A stretch of 64,000 nt of DNA. It comes from Holtermannia corniformis (Eukaryota; Basidiomycota; Tremellomycetes; Holtermanniales). Below are positions 1-8,609 of the stretch, piece by piece. A model generated the notes under the pieces. The model saw only the letters and a program-made list of their open reading frames with translations. It was not told where the DNA came from and did no database searches. The stretch's first letter is position 1. Every line of letters starts with the position of its first letter. A program made the translations under genes and the position numbers. The DNA lies in the NCBI GenBank assembly GCA_001599935.1, contig BCIJ01000008.1, positions 355,612-419,611 of the forward strand. Reading direction: 5' to 3'.

Positions 1-744
1 AGCTCATCTTCGCCCTCTTGTTGAGCCTCGGCGAGCGTGCGCTTTAGCCCAGAAGGTACGATAGGCGTCGAGGGACCGGCAGCAGGTGAAGTTGGAGGGT
101 GGTCTTTGGATGCTAAGCGTAATTGAGCAAAAGGATCGACCGCGGATCCAAGGATCCGCGGACATCCGCGGATCCGCACTAACCTGAATGCCATCGNGGT
201 GACGATCGTGTTGATTGCGGCGTTGGTTTTTCAGGGGTCTTGGGGCCTTTCTTGCCTTGCGGAGCTTTGCCTTGAGCTGCCAGACGCTCACGGTGCACTA
301 TCAGCTGTCAGCGTTCGAACTAGATGATGATCCGCACATACGATCTCCCAACTTCTTGAGTTTTGGACTGGCGGGCGGCGGTTGAGAGGCAGCGAGAGTG
401 TTCGAGCCGCTGGCTACACCAGGTAGCGCCTTGTTCTGCGCCTTGTAGTACTCGCGAAGTACCAGGATGAGTGATTGGACGTTTTTGATGTTGTCCTGGT
501 CATTCTCGCTTGAATCGCCGCGAAACTGCTCGGCGCCAGCGCCACCGGTGGCCTCGAGCAGCTCTGCATCAGGGTCAGCTTTGATGCAGATCGTCCAATC
601 ATCCAGACGCACCGGCTGGCTCGAGACCCTTTTCAAGCAACGTGCATTCGTCCAACAAAGCCTTGAGGTGTGCCATCTTGCCGCCGGGTGATTTGGTGTA
701 GGTGTCTGAGAGGGATTCGAAGCTACTGCGAGCAAGTGGATGTT
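1..744 (-). CDS. Unknown protein, 3' part of a spliced gene running off the left edge
   Basis: I do not recognise this product. Four exons can be read on the minus strand. They start after an acceptor near 744 and encode a helical stretch (GGKMAHLKALLDECTLLEKGL), then IKNVQSLILVLREYYKAQNKALPG, then a Pro/Ser/Lys-rich tail (LKKLGDLHRERL, then GKKGPKTPEKPTPQ). The introns are canonical: one of 49 nt ends in CTGAC plus AG near 564, and one of 44 nt (GTATGT...TAG) lies near 291-334. A third intron contains GGATCCGCGG repeats. The reading frame is still open at the window edge, ending in a Glu/Ala-rich segment (LKRTLAEAQQEGEDEL). The 5' exons lie upstream beyond a repeat-filled intron and were not resolved. 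The N at 197 falls in a codon that still reads Pro. Confidence 0.6.
134..178. repeat. GGATCCGCGG motif cluster inside an intron
   Basis: Several overlapping copies of a palindromic motif (GGATCCGCGG and CCGCGGATCC, with one ACATCCGCGG variant) fill most of a roughly 70-nt intron of the flanking gene. The same motif family recurs at 785-1035, so it is dispersed rather than a single tandem array. Confidence 0.6.
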
Positions 745-784
745 CTGTAAGACAGTAAAAACGCTCGAGCCGCCGTTTCAGATG

Positions 785-1035
785 ATGTCGGCGTTTCGGC
801 GTATCCGCGCCTTAACCCCCAATCCGCGAGGATATCCGCCGTATCCGCGCTGATCCTTGTATCCGCGTTTGTCAAAAATCTGCGGATATCCGCCCTCGAA
901 CGTTTCTGATCCGCTAAACGATCCTTGTCACTCACGTGCAGATCCTTGTATCCTCACTTGCTGCCGTAACCAGGATCCCAGTGGATATACCGCCGTTTTT
1001 GTTACGTAACGCCAAATCGTGGATATCCGCCGTGA
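785..1035. repeat. Degenerate GGATATCCGC / GTATCCGCG repeat array
   Basis: At least eight degenerate copies of GTATCCGCG, GGATATCCGCC and GATCCTTGTATC occur in both orientations over about 250 bp. The array spans an unresolved intron of the unknown gene to its left and runs into the last codons of the small gene at 1002-1322. It also carries GGCGTTTCGGCG plus TTAACCCCC near 789-820, a possible half copy of the promoter palindrome seen at 30.8, 53.3 and 60.8 kb. Confidence 0.55.
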
Positions 1036-1322
1036 ATTTTTTGGTCCTTATGCTCGCGAAGGATCTCGATCTGAGTCTTGACGCGGGTGGCCTCGTCTGC
1101 AATAAACGCTGCCTGGGTCCATTCTTTTTCAAAGGCCGCCTCGCTGCCCACGTTCATGTTACTGTCCGTCGCCTTGGCCATGTACTCGCCGAGGCGCTTT
1201 GCCTGATCCTGGTTGGCACTGACCCATGCACTTTGCTTGGGGTACTCTGATGCTGAAGTCACATAGACAACGTCAACGTCAAGACTGCGCAAGAGATCGG
1301 TGGAGTGTTTGTATTCTGACAT
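1002..1322 (-). CDS. Small helical protein, paralog A of a tandem family
   Basis: A 106-residue single-exon protein starting MSEYKHSTDLLRSLDVDV. I do not recognise the family, but a second copy (at 1803-2644) shares the block QSAWVSANQ.AKRLGEYMAK and the preceding HSTDLLRSLDV almost exactly. Two more distant relatives follow at 3.1 and 3.8 kb. There is no signal peptide or membrane segment. The C-terminus diverges from the paralogs just where the GGATATCCGC repeat array begins, so the end (KIHGGYPRFGVT) may be a truncation. A TATA-like GGGTATAA lies about 49 bp upstream of the ATG, at the same spacing as in paralog B. It is probably a lineage-specific gene; whether it is expressed is unknown. 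Confidence 0.55.
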   Translation of the reverse strand: MSEYKHSTDLLRSLDVDVVYVTSASEYPKQSAWVSANQDQAKRLGEYMAKATDSNMNVGSEAAFEKEWTQAAFIADEATRVKTQIEILREHKDQKIHGGYPRFGVT

Positions 1323-1370
1323 GGTGGGTGAGGTGGGTGAACAACTGACCGCGCTTCTTAGCTTGGTCTC

Positions 1371-1376
1371 TTATAC
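1371..1376 (-). promoter_or_regulatory. TATA-like box of paralog A
   Basis: TTATAC on the plus strand reads GTATAA toward the gene, 49 bp before its ATG. The 45 bp around it resemble the segment at 2690-2735, which indicates a duplicated promoter shared with paralog B. Confidence 0.45.
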
Positions 1377-1634
1377 CCTCGGGCACCGCAATCGTCATGC
1401 CGAACATTGCGCTAGGATTCTTTAGTGTTCGGCCTCGTATACAGCGGCATGAGGGTTTCTATGGTCGGAGCCGGGTGTGCAAGAGTGTGACACTGAAAGG
1501 AGCAGGAGCGGTATGGTAATAGTGACCTGCCGAGCGGCAACTCCAGCCTGTCAGATCTGTGATGGCTCGGCCGAGAGGTGGTTGATCACCTTTGTCACCG
1601 AGTTCAATCAAGCTGGCTTTGTTCTTCCAGTACC

Positions 1635-1722
1635 TTAGCTTCGCTCAGCCGCGAGGATACTGAAGTCCAAGGTTGATGCGGCATCCAGCGCCCGCTTGAG
1701 CTGGCACGCTGTGTGAACGTGG
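1635..1722 (-). pseudogene. C-terminal fragment of the small paralog family
   Basis: The minus strand encodes CQLKRALDAASTLDFSILAAERS followed by TAA. It closely matches the C-terminal GQLKWALNAASDLDPGIW of the paralog at 3078-3458. No matching upstream coding is contiguous with it. It is either the last exon of the paralog-B copy behind a long unrecognised intron, or a leftover from a duplication. The rest of 1323-1800 holds only the promoter of paralog A and no other gene I can see. Confidence 0.4.
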
Positions 1723-1802
1723 CTCGCTACTGTCAACAAACTTGTGCTGTACCAAGCTGACATATGCTGCAACAAAAATACTCTTTGAATACTGTAGTCA
1801 TT

Positions 1803-2644
1803 CTACTGAGTCATCCGTTCCAAGTCCTCAAGCCCACTTGCAACGATTACAATCATCGCCTCGCCAACAGCGGCCAATTCGCTCATGCCCATAGATGCTC
1901 TCCACACGTTCTTGTAGAAGCGAAGAGTCTCGACCTGCTCCTTGGTACGCTCCGCGTCAATGGGATTTGATGACGCTTTTGACCAATCGGCAGCGAAGTC
2001 CCTGACGTTGCCGAGGTTGACGTGGGTGTCTGCTTCCTTCGCCATGTACTCGCCGAGGCGCTTGGCTTCAGGTTGATTTGCGCTGACCCATGCACTCTGC
2101 TGCGAGTACTCGGGAGTAGATGACACGTCTGTGGCGTTGACATCGAGGCTGCGCAGGAGATCGGTAGAGTGACTGTATCCTGACTGTCACGCCTACGGCC
2201 GTGTCACGTGCGGAGTGCGAAGGAGACTGCCTCGCGAGGTGCCACCGGTGCTATCGCACCACTGTCTGTGCGCTGCGGCGGTGCGGCCACGCCTGCGCGC
2301 GCCCTTTGTTTCTCTTGTCTCTTGTTGTATCTCCATNGCTCGAATATTATAGTGTTCATCCTATTCTCTCTCGTCGATCCTCCAGAGCCCTCGAGTGNGG
2401 AACTTAGCTTTCCGCATCGCGCGATCTAGAGTCCCGCTTTCCCGAGGCCGATCGCCGCGTCGATCTCGCCTCTTCCTTTCGGGCTATGTGACGGCATGGG
2501 TGTCCAGTCCCTACCGCTGCCCTAAAAAGGTCAATATCGAGAGTTGCTAGGCAAGTCTCGATCTGGACATAGTCTGTAGAGCCGCCAATGGCCGAGGTCG
2601 TGACAGGCTATCGCCTTCTCTCGGCGAAGCCCTCACACTGACAT
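1803..2644 (-). pseudogene. Paralog B of the small helical family, split by a solo LTR at codon 2
   Basis: The coding block at 1803-2184 matches paralog A (HSTDLLRSLDV, then QSAWVSANQ.AKRLGEYMAK) but has no ATG; upstream in frame is a stop. The ATG, the next four bases and the promoter lie at 2638-2700, on the far side of a 453-bp element flanked by CTGAC. Removing the element and one CTGAC rejoins an ATG reading MSGYSH..., the counterpart of MSEYKH in paralog A. The gene is therefore interrupted at its second to third codon. The 3' part (WRASMGMSELAAVGEAM...) differs from all paralogs and may read into an intron. Confidence 0.65.
2185..2637. mobile_element. Solo LTR (453 bp) with 5-bp target-site duplication
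   Basis: The segment begins TGTCAC and ends CTCACA, so it has the TGT...ACA termini typical of retrotransposon LTRs. It is flanked on both sides by CTGAC, at 2180-2184 and 2638-2642. The empty site is represented by paralog A, where the same sequence (TTCTGACATGG) is uninterrupted. It has no coding capacity and no second LTR nearby, so it looks like a solo LTR left by recombination. It contains a TATTATAG-like stretch near 2346 and two N bases (2337, 2398). Family (Copia or Gypsy) and orientation cannot be set from the sequence alone. Confidence 0.75.
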
Positions 2645-2690
2645 GTCGAACGGGGTGGGTTGACTGCTGGGTGCGCCTGGCAACCTCAGT

Positions 2691-2697
2691 CTTATAT
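2691..2697 (-). promoter_or_regulatory. Displaced TATA-like promoter of paralog B
   Basis: CTTATAT here reads ATATAAG toward paralog B, 47 bp from the stranded ATG at 2642-2644. The surrounding 45 bp (CTTATATCCC...CGTACTCGTCATGCCG) resemble the promoter of paralog A. The stretch up to 3077 holds no gene, only the short tandem repeat listed next. Confidence 0.45.
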
Positions 2698-2960
2698 CCC
2701 TTCGCACCCCGTACTCGTCATGCCGGATGGTGCGTCAGCGGAGTTTCCACTCTTCAGCTACTTTTGTGCTTTGGATTGGGGAATCAAAGGTGATGAATTA
2801 CATCAACGACCACAACCAAGCACGGAAGTGAATGACGAGTTACAACCTTTATGTCGGACTTCAATTGGCTCAGCCAAAGGGTGGCTGGAAACCTTTGGCA
2901 CCCAGCACTATGTGTTGGTTTACGCCACTCAACAAGCCACTCAGCAAGCCATCTCGACGG

Positions 2961-3002
2961 ACGCATCCGGCGAGACGCATCCGGCAAGACGCATCCGGCG
3001 AG
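2961..3002. repeat. 14-bp tandem repeat, three copies
   Basis: Three head-to-tail copies of ACGCATCCGGC(G/A)AG, differing at one position, with a fourth degenerate start (ACATCGGG) after them. No convincing gene covers it. Confidence 0.7.
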
Positions 3003-3077
3003 ACATCGGGACCGATGGACCAAAGCCTATAAAGTAGTGTCGTAGCAAGCGACATGCATCACGGTTCCCATCATCAT

Positions 3078-3458
3078 CTAACACTCTTCATTCTGCTGCC
3101 ATATTCCTGGGTCTAGGTCTGATGCGGCATTCAGAGCCCATTTGAGCTGACCGATGTATATGATAGCATCTTTCGCGCGCCTCGCCTCGTCTCGCAAGTC
3201 GGAGGCGAACCTCGTTTCAACGTCGGACCACTTGTCGTCAAACCCAGTGTCAGCTTTGACAACTTGCTTGCTCAGCGCCGAGTGGATCGCTCTGGTGGCT
3301 TCTTTGGCTTCAGCTGCGTAGGTGATCATGTACACCAGTCGGGCTTGGTCAAGTCCATCGCCCGTGTTGAGCTCGACAGTCTCGTCATCACAAGGGTCAA
3401 TGGACTGGACAAATTCCTGACTTGATGCAAAGGGCGTTATATTCAGTAGTGGAGTCAT
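3078..3458 (-). CDS. Small helical protein, paralog C of the tandem family
   Basis: A 126-residue single-exon protein beginning MTPLLNITPFASSQEFVQSID and ending with AIIYIGQLKWALNAASDLD plus a short acidic tail. The function is unknown. It is predicted soluble and helical, with no signal or membrane segment. The N-terminal S.(E/D)(F/L)..S(I/L)D pattern and the mid-protein F..KW spacing recall paralogs A and B. The C-terminal IIYI..LKWAL motif is shared closely with paralog D. The ATG is the first in frame and the stop TAG is clear. The 380 bp between this gene and the next copy hold nothing I can identify. Confidence 0.55.
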   Translation of the reverse strand: MTPLLNITPFASSQEFVQSIDPCDDETVELNTGDGLDQARLVYMITYAAEAKEATRAIHSALSKQVVKADTGFDDKWSDVETRFASDLRDEARRAKDAIIYIGQLKWALNAASDLDPGIWQQNEEC

Positions 3459-3838
3459 GAAGAATGTGGCAAACTCCTACTCAGGCGCTTCGTGATTTCT
3501 AGACTGTGCAGGTACCCTTCCGGCGCCTTCCTGTGCGTGGAGCTCTCAGATTCTCACCTGTCATCCACTTCGACAAGATGACCACAATGGGAGGCACCCT
3601 TTGACTGGCGCAACTTTCGAAGGCTTATCACTGCGTTGTCAAAGGGGTCGTGTGGGAGTCTGTGACAGGTCGCACATTTTGTGAGCTCCGGTGAATCAGA
3701 ACGACCGCACTGGTCAAGCCGGTGGCGCGATTGGGCAATCGATAGTCCAAACCGTCGGCCGCACAGGGTGTACTGGACAAAAGAGCGAGATGCATGGCAA
3801 CAGAGTCAACAGCTAGGTGATTGACCGAGGCTTCATTC

Positions 3839-4172
3839 TCAGCATTCGTTTGCGTGCTCCAGGGCCCACTTGAGATTTGCTATGTATATGATAGTTCCTT
3901 CAGCTCGATGATCCAGCTCCTCTTTGGACACCGGTTTGGTCACATCGATCGGATCCCAACGATGATTGAAGTCTGTCTTTTTGTAATCTCGAGTCACCTT
4001 TTTCCCCAACTTGGTCCAAAGTTCATATACCAGAGCTCTCGTCTCATTGACGTGCGTGACGACGCACGACAGTCGGGCGGTATTGTTTGACGTCTTCTCT
4101 GTCAAGGCACAACCTGATGTCCTCTGTGGGCACGATCGAGTTCAGGAAATCTTCAGTCGACTTATAAGACAT
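3839..4172 (-). pseudogene. Paralog D of the small helical family, apparent frameshift
   Basis: An ATG 34 bp downstream of a TATATAAG box opens a frame reading MSYKSTEDFLNSIVPTEDIRL, the expected family N-terminus. The conserved remainder (TARLSCVVTHVNETR to GTIIYIANLKWALEHANEC) lies in another frame that begins near 4105 without an ATG. No good intron joins the two, so a single-base shift around 4080-4105 is the simplest reading. It could be a disabled gene, a sequencing error or an unusual intron. Confidence 0.5.
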
Positions 4173-4205
4173 GCCAGTGGATGGCTGGCTTCAGCCTGAT
4201 CCGCG

Positions 4206-4213
4206 CTTATATA
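4206..4213 (-). promoter_or_regulatory. TATA box of paralog D
   Basis: CTTATATA on the plus strand gives TATATAAG toward the gene, 34 bp from its ATG. It is the strongest TATA match in the cluster. Confidence 0.5.
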
Positions 4214-4284
4214 GCCAAGCGAAATGTCGTTCCTTGCAGACAGAACCAATACTGCTCATGAACGGAATGGACTGCACATCGAAG

Positions 4285-7200
4285 TCATCTACCGCCCTTG
4301 AGTAGCGAGGATAACTTCCGCAATCCTCCCTTTGCTGGCGTCACCTCGCCCGCAGACTGAGAAGGCCCTCCCAACGAACATGCGACAGACGTCCGACGCT
4401 CCGCAACCTGTCGGATCTCTTCTTCCTCTTGCTCAATCTTGGCCAGCTTCGTGGAGTGATGGTGACCGTGCTCGGTCTTTTCCGACGGCTTGTCACGCAT
4501 CGTTGAGCTCGAAAAGAACGAGGCAAGCGCGACCCAGAGGTTGACGGCGTTACTGCCTTCGCCCGCGTCGTCCATGCGATCAGCCATTCGAGCCAGTGTC
4601 CGCGCTTCGCTCTGAGAAGCGTCAGCCGTGGACCTGGATGCAACGTGCGACTCACAAAGTCACGCCTCGAGACAATACTACTTGGTGGAGGCTTTTCACC
4701 ATCAAACGCCCACGACCACGACCAATTCTTGTCGAACAGCAGATCCTCGAGCTCCGGGTTGTCATGCTGGCCGTTCTTGGAATCGCCAGACCCCGTCTTC
4801 TTCTCCCAGAATGCACGGATACCCGGGGTATCCTTCTTGTCGGCGTCGGCGAGATGGCGAGCTCGACGCTTGGCGATGCGCTTGGTGTCGCGGTGATACT
4901 TTTTGTCCCAGAGCGCTTGTCCGGTCAGGTAGCGCATCGCGGCACCCTCCTTGATGACACCGACTTGATCCAGTGGTAGGTGCAGAGAAGGAATGTCGTC
5001 TTCACTGTCGAGAGGGCGGCAGACGCCATCGACTGCTACGCGCTCGCGAATCATATATTCGGTGAATGGTGCGCCCTGTGAGCGTAAGTCACGGATTCCG
5101 GCTTGCAGGGAGGACTCACACTAGCAGGACGGTACACTCCAGAATGTCCAGCAGTGCCCGGAGCAGCTCTGCGCTCCTGCTCCTCGTCGCCACCAAAGCG
5201 TGGTCCCGCATCATCCCCAGTCACCTCCCTTTCCGGGTGCGGTTTCGAGATCCCCGGTTCGCCATCCTCGTCTCCCGACAAGCTCATGATTGACTGACTT
5301 GATGGACTGCGCGATAGTGATGGCGACGAGAGAGCGGTCGTGAGCGAGCTCGCAGTCGGCCGGCGCTTGAAGTTTGCATGTTCTAGCGGTGAAGTCGTCG
5401 GCGCCTCAATAGGTGTGAAATAGAGCGTTTGCGAGGTGGATTCAGCGATCGACTCGCGAGGGGACAATGGCGGCGGGGAGGCAGAGACGAGCGGGATATC
5501 AGTCGATTCAGTCTTGCTGTGCGTCGCCGTGTCTGTCGAGTGCGAGTTCGCATAGCTGGTTGGCGGTGTGGCGATTGTCAAGCCAAAGAGGTTTGTGAGA
5601 GATGTCTTCTTGCTGCAGTGCGAGGTCGGTTGACTGGGCTGCCTTGATGCAGGCGCGGCAGCCGTCACGTAGCGTGCAAAGGAGGCGATGGCGCGGTAGC
5701 AGCCGCGCGCTGGTTGCGTCATCGACAGCAGGGGCAGGACATGGCAGACCTCTGAACCATGTCAGTACCGCCTTTATTCGACTGCACAAGACTGACCGTC
5801 GTAGACTTGCAGATGAACCTCGGTTGGCCCGTATCGATCCTCGATCCCCTCGAGGCACGGCTGCAGCTTACGAATCTCGTCCTTGAGCGGATACTTGTGC
5901 GGATGAGCGGCCTTGTGCGCTCTGCACCCAACTGTCAGCGTGTCCGTCATCGTGCACTCTGATCGGAGCTTACACGTAGACAATCTCATCCCTCAGCACC
6001 TCCTTGTCACCCGCAATCACCAGCAAAGGACACAGCCCGCCCAGATAGCCCATTGCCGGGCTCACGAGCGGATGCGTCAGTTGCGCATTCGTGCAGTAGA
6101 GCTGAATCTGAGATTTGATCGTCACTGTCTCGCCCTTGACGTCTAGCGTGAGCGTGTCGTCTCCACCCTGGCCCGTTTCAGCCAACAGGGTCGGATCCAC
6201 ACGAGACGGGTTGGCCTGGTTCGGTTCCTCGCTTGGACCGGGGTGATGGTGCGTATCACCCTTATCTTGGACAGGATGCAGCGTCTTGTCGTGCAGCGCA
6301 GCGATATCGGGATTCTCGATGCCGTCAGAGGGCTCGAGGAGCGAGACGTTTCCAAACTCGTGCGTTTTCGAACTGGTTGGCTCGTCTTTGTTGCCGTGTC
6401 GGGCTGCGCGGAGTTTGCTGACGCCTTCTTTGACGCGTGTGCGAAGCGTCTTTTGCATCTCATTGGTGAGCTCTGGTGGCGGTGGTGGCCACAGTGTGGA
6501 TGGGCGCTGCAATGTCAGCGTGGGACCAGACACAATAGTGGGAGCTTACATGGATGAAGCCATATGGCGGGACAATGTCCTGGGAACTGTCAACACTGCA
6601 CGCTGTCTACAGTCTGTGAGCCCACCGTGGCCGTGTTCTCCAAGATTGACGGAAACGAGTGCGTCAGATCCGACCACTGCCAGAACTTTATCAGCCTCTT
6701 CATCCAGTGCACGCCACCGCGCCACCCACCGGACTGATCAGTACCGCACCCGCCGGCATCGCCAATCCCGTATCCCTAATAATCTGCAACAAGGCCAGAA
6801 CAAGCCCTCCGCCGGCCGAATCACCTGCAATCACCAGATTCTTCGGATCAATCGGGCGGTGCTTGGCGCCTGGTGGGGGATGCAGAAGGTACAAATAGGC
6901 TGCTAGGCAGTCTTGGATCGCGCATGGGAAGGGGTATTGTGGTGATTCTGCGGGGCGGGTGAGTTGTGGCATGGGTGCGCGCGGGCAAGTGAGACGTACT
7001 GCGGTAGTTGACAGCTGGGTCGGTAGTCAATGTGTGTTCTGTGGCAGCCCGGTGTAAACTCACCGAAACACCTGCCCTTCATCTTGCGTGCGTAGCGCCA
7101 GATTGAGTAACGGTGCGTGTTGATAGATCCCCAGTAGTATCCGCCGCCGTGGACTGGTAACAGTTATTTAGGATTCAGAGGCTGACCCGTGCAGCGTACT

Positions 7201-7909
7201 GTACAACATGCACCGCAGATGATCCATCTCTGGCCTGACTGTCCAGACGTCAGCACCGCCAGCCTGACTTTTCCCATAGAGAAAAAGACTGACATTCGCC
7301 CGCGCCCTCATCCCCACTCTCCTTCTGCGAATGCGCGTGCTCCTCAGCCTTGCGCCTCGCCTCATCCGCCCGCCAGTCTCTCTTGATCCCGATCCACTCG
7401 GCTTCAACGCCCCTCATCCCTCTGACCTGCCACCATTTGGTGCCGCCGACAATGTCGCGCGCTTTCGCATCCCCACCCAAGCCCTTGATCAGGTGCTTTG
7501 CCGCTTCGTGACAGACTTCGAGTGGAATCAGCAGGCGATGAAGGAGGACGTAGGGTGGGGACGGGGCCGTGGTGAGTGTCAGTCTTTGCAGGTCTTCAAC
7601 CGTGTGTTTGGTCGAGATCTCCATGAATGTCTGGGGTGGTACCGTGTTAGTACGGAATGTGGACTGGAGGCACTAGATGGCGGACCTTGAGGAGGACGAA
7701 GACTGTGCGAAAGGTCAGTATACAGTTGTGTAGCGCAGCCAGATACGGGTGTACGCACCTTCATCGAAGATGAGCTCATCTCTCGCTTTGCTGTCTTTGG
7801 TAACGCTCCGGCGGGCAAGGTAGTGCTTGATAAGGGTCCCGAGCACGAGCGGCGTGGCTAGCGTGGTAAAGGTCAGTGCTGCTCTCACCATCTCCCATCC
7901 AACCGCCAT
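4285..7909 (-). CDS. Alpha/beta-hydrolase, HSL-type lipase/esterase
   Basis: A multi-exon serine hydrolase of the hormone-sensitive-lipase class (Abhydrolase_3). The N-terminus (MAVGWEMVRAALTFTTLATPLVLGTL) is a likely membrane anchor or signal. Downstream come the oxyanion-hole motif HGGGYYWGS, the nucleophile elbow GDSAGGG, an acidic loop LLVIAGDKEVLRDE supplying the catalytic Asp, and GVCHVLPLL with the catalytic His. A long linker rich in Ser, Thr and Pro and a basic C-terminal tail (DKKYHRDTKRIAKRRARH) follow the catalytic domain. The likely role is hydrolysis of lipid or carboxyl esters at a membrane; the substrate is unknown. The tail ends KLSSLLKGGR before TGA. The start is the first ATG of the exon encoding the hydrophobic segment. 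Confidence 0.85.
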
Positions 7910-8609
7910 CTCGGTCCTGGCGTCTCGGCCAGCAGCAGCACTGACCAGCAGTAATGACCTCGGCCGTCAACATGGTTCACGGAATCCGTCTTCGTGACCT
8001 CTCTGTCTCTCTTGCGTTTATATGCTCTATAGCGAACCTTGCTCGGCTCGCGCCACTCAGCTAGTACCAGCTGTGCTCCTATCCCTCCAGTGTCCGTGTA
8101 CTTGATGGTGGCGATGAAAGACGACGTCGACCCGGTGCAGTCCTGAACGGTTGACACTTTCGATCGCGTGCCTGACTGAACGCGTTGGGACGCGCGGACG
8201 ATCCCCCGCCTCAACTTGAGCGGCGAGGCTGTGGGATGCTGGAATGGTCGCTTTGGTGCTTGTGGCGATACAGTCAAGCTTGTGAGGATTCTGCTACACT
8301 CTACACGGCTGTCAACAGTCGAGAGGAGGGATGCATGCCAACGCGCTAATGGACTCTGTGGGACTGCTGATCAAATTCGAGTAGCGAGCGCGGTCAGAGG
8401 TGACGACTGAACAGGAGAAACGTAGGGGAAGACTGTCTGCTACAGCTGGGGTGGACACGACCATCTGTACACAATCTAGCATACCACGATCCATCCCCTT
8501 GGCGACACAGTGCAAGGGACGCTTTCGCCCGTGGGAAAGTCGACCATGCTGACGTCCAGCACCAACCTCATCGTCCTCCGCACTGGACCGAGCAGCAGCA
8601 ACCACAGCA
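7910..8609. other. Divergent intergenic region, no gene supported
   Basis: This 700-bp stretch separates the divergent lipase and DOA1 genes. A minus-strand open frame (8277-7885) lacks an ATG and matches nothing I know. A TATATAAA-like string near 8016-8023 could serve the lipase. Otherwise I see nothing. Confidence 0.4.

Noticed and set aside
1635..2184. Fragment at 1635-1722 as the last exon of paralog B
   Set aside because: No donor/acceptor pair joins the two in frame, and the intron would be about 190 nt. Recorded as a fragment instead.
7885..8277. Minus-strand 130-codon frame upstream of the lipase
   Set aside because: It starts at a TTG, has no ATG and no splice signals leading to one, and overlaps the lipase start exon in another frame. 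It is more likely promoter or 5' leader sequence.
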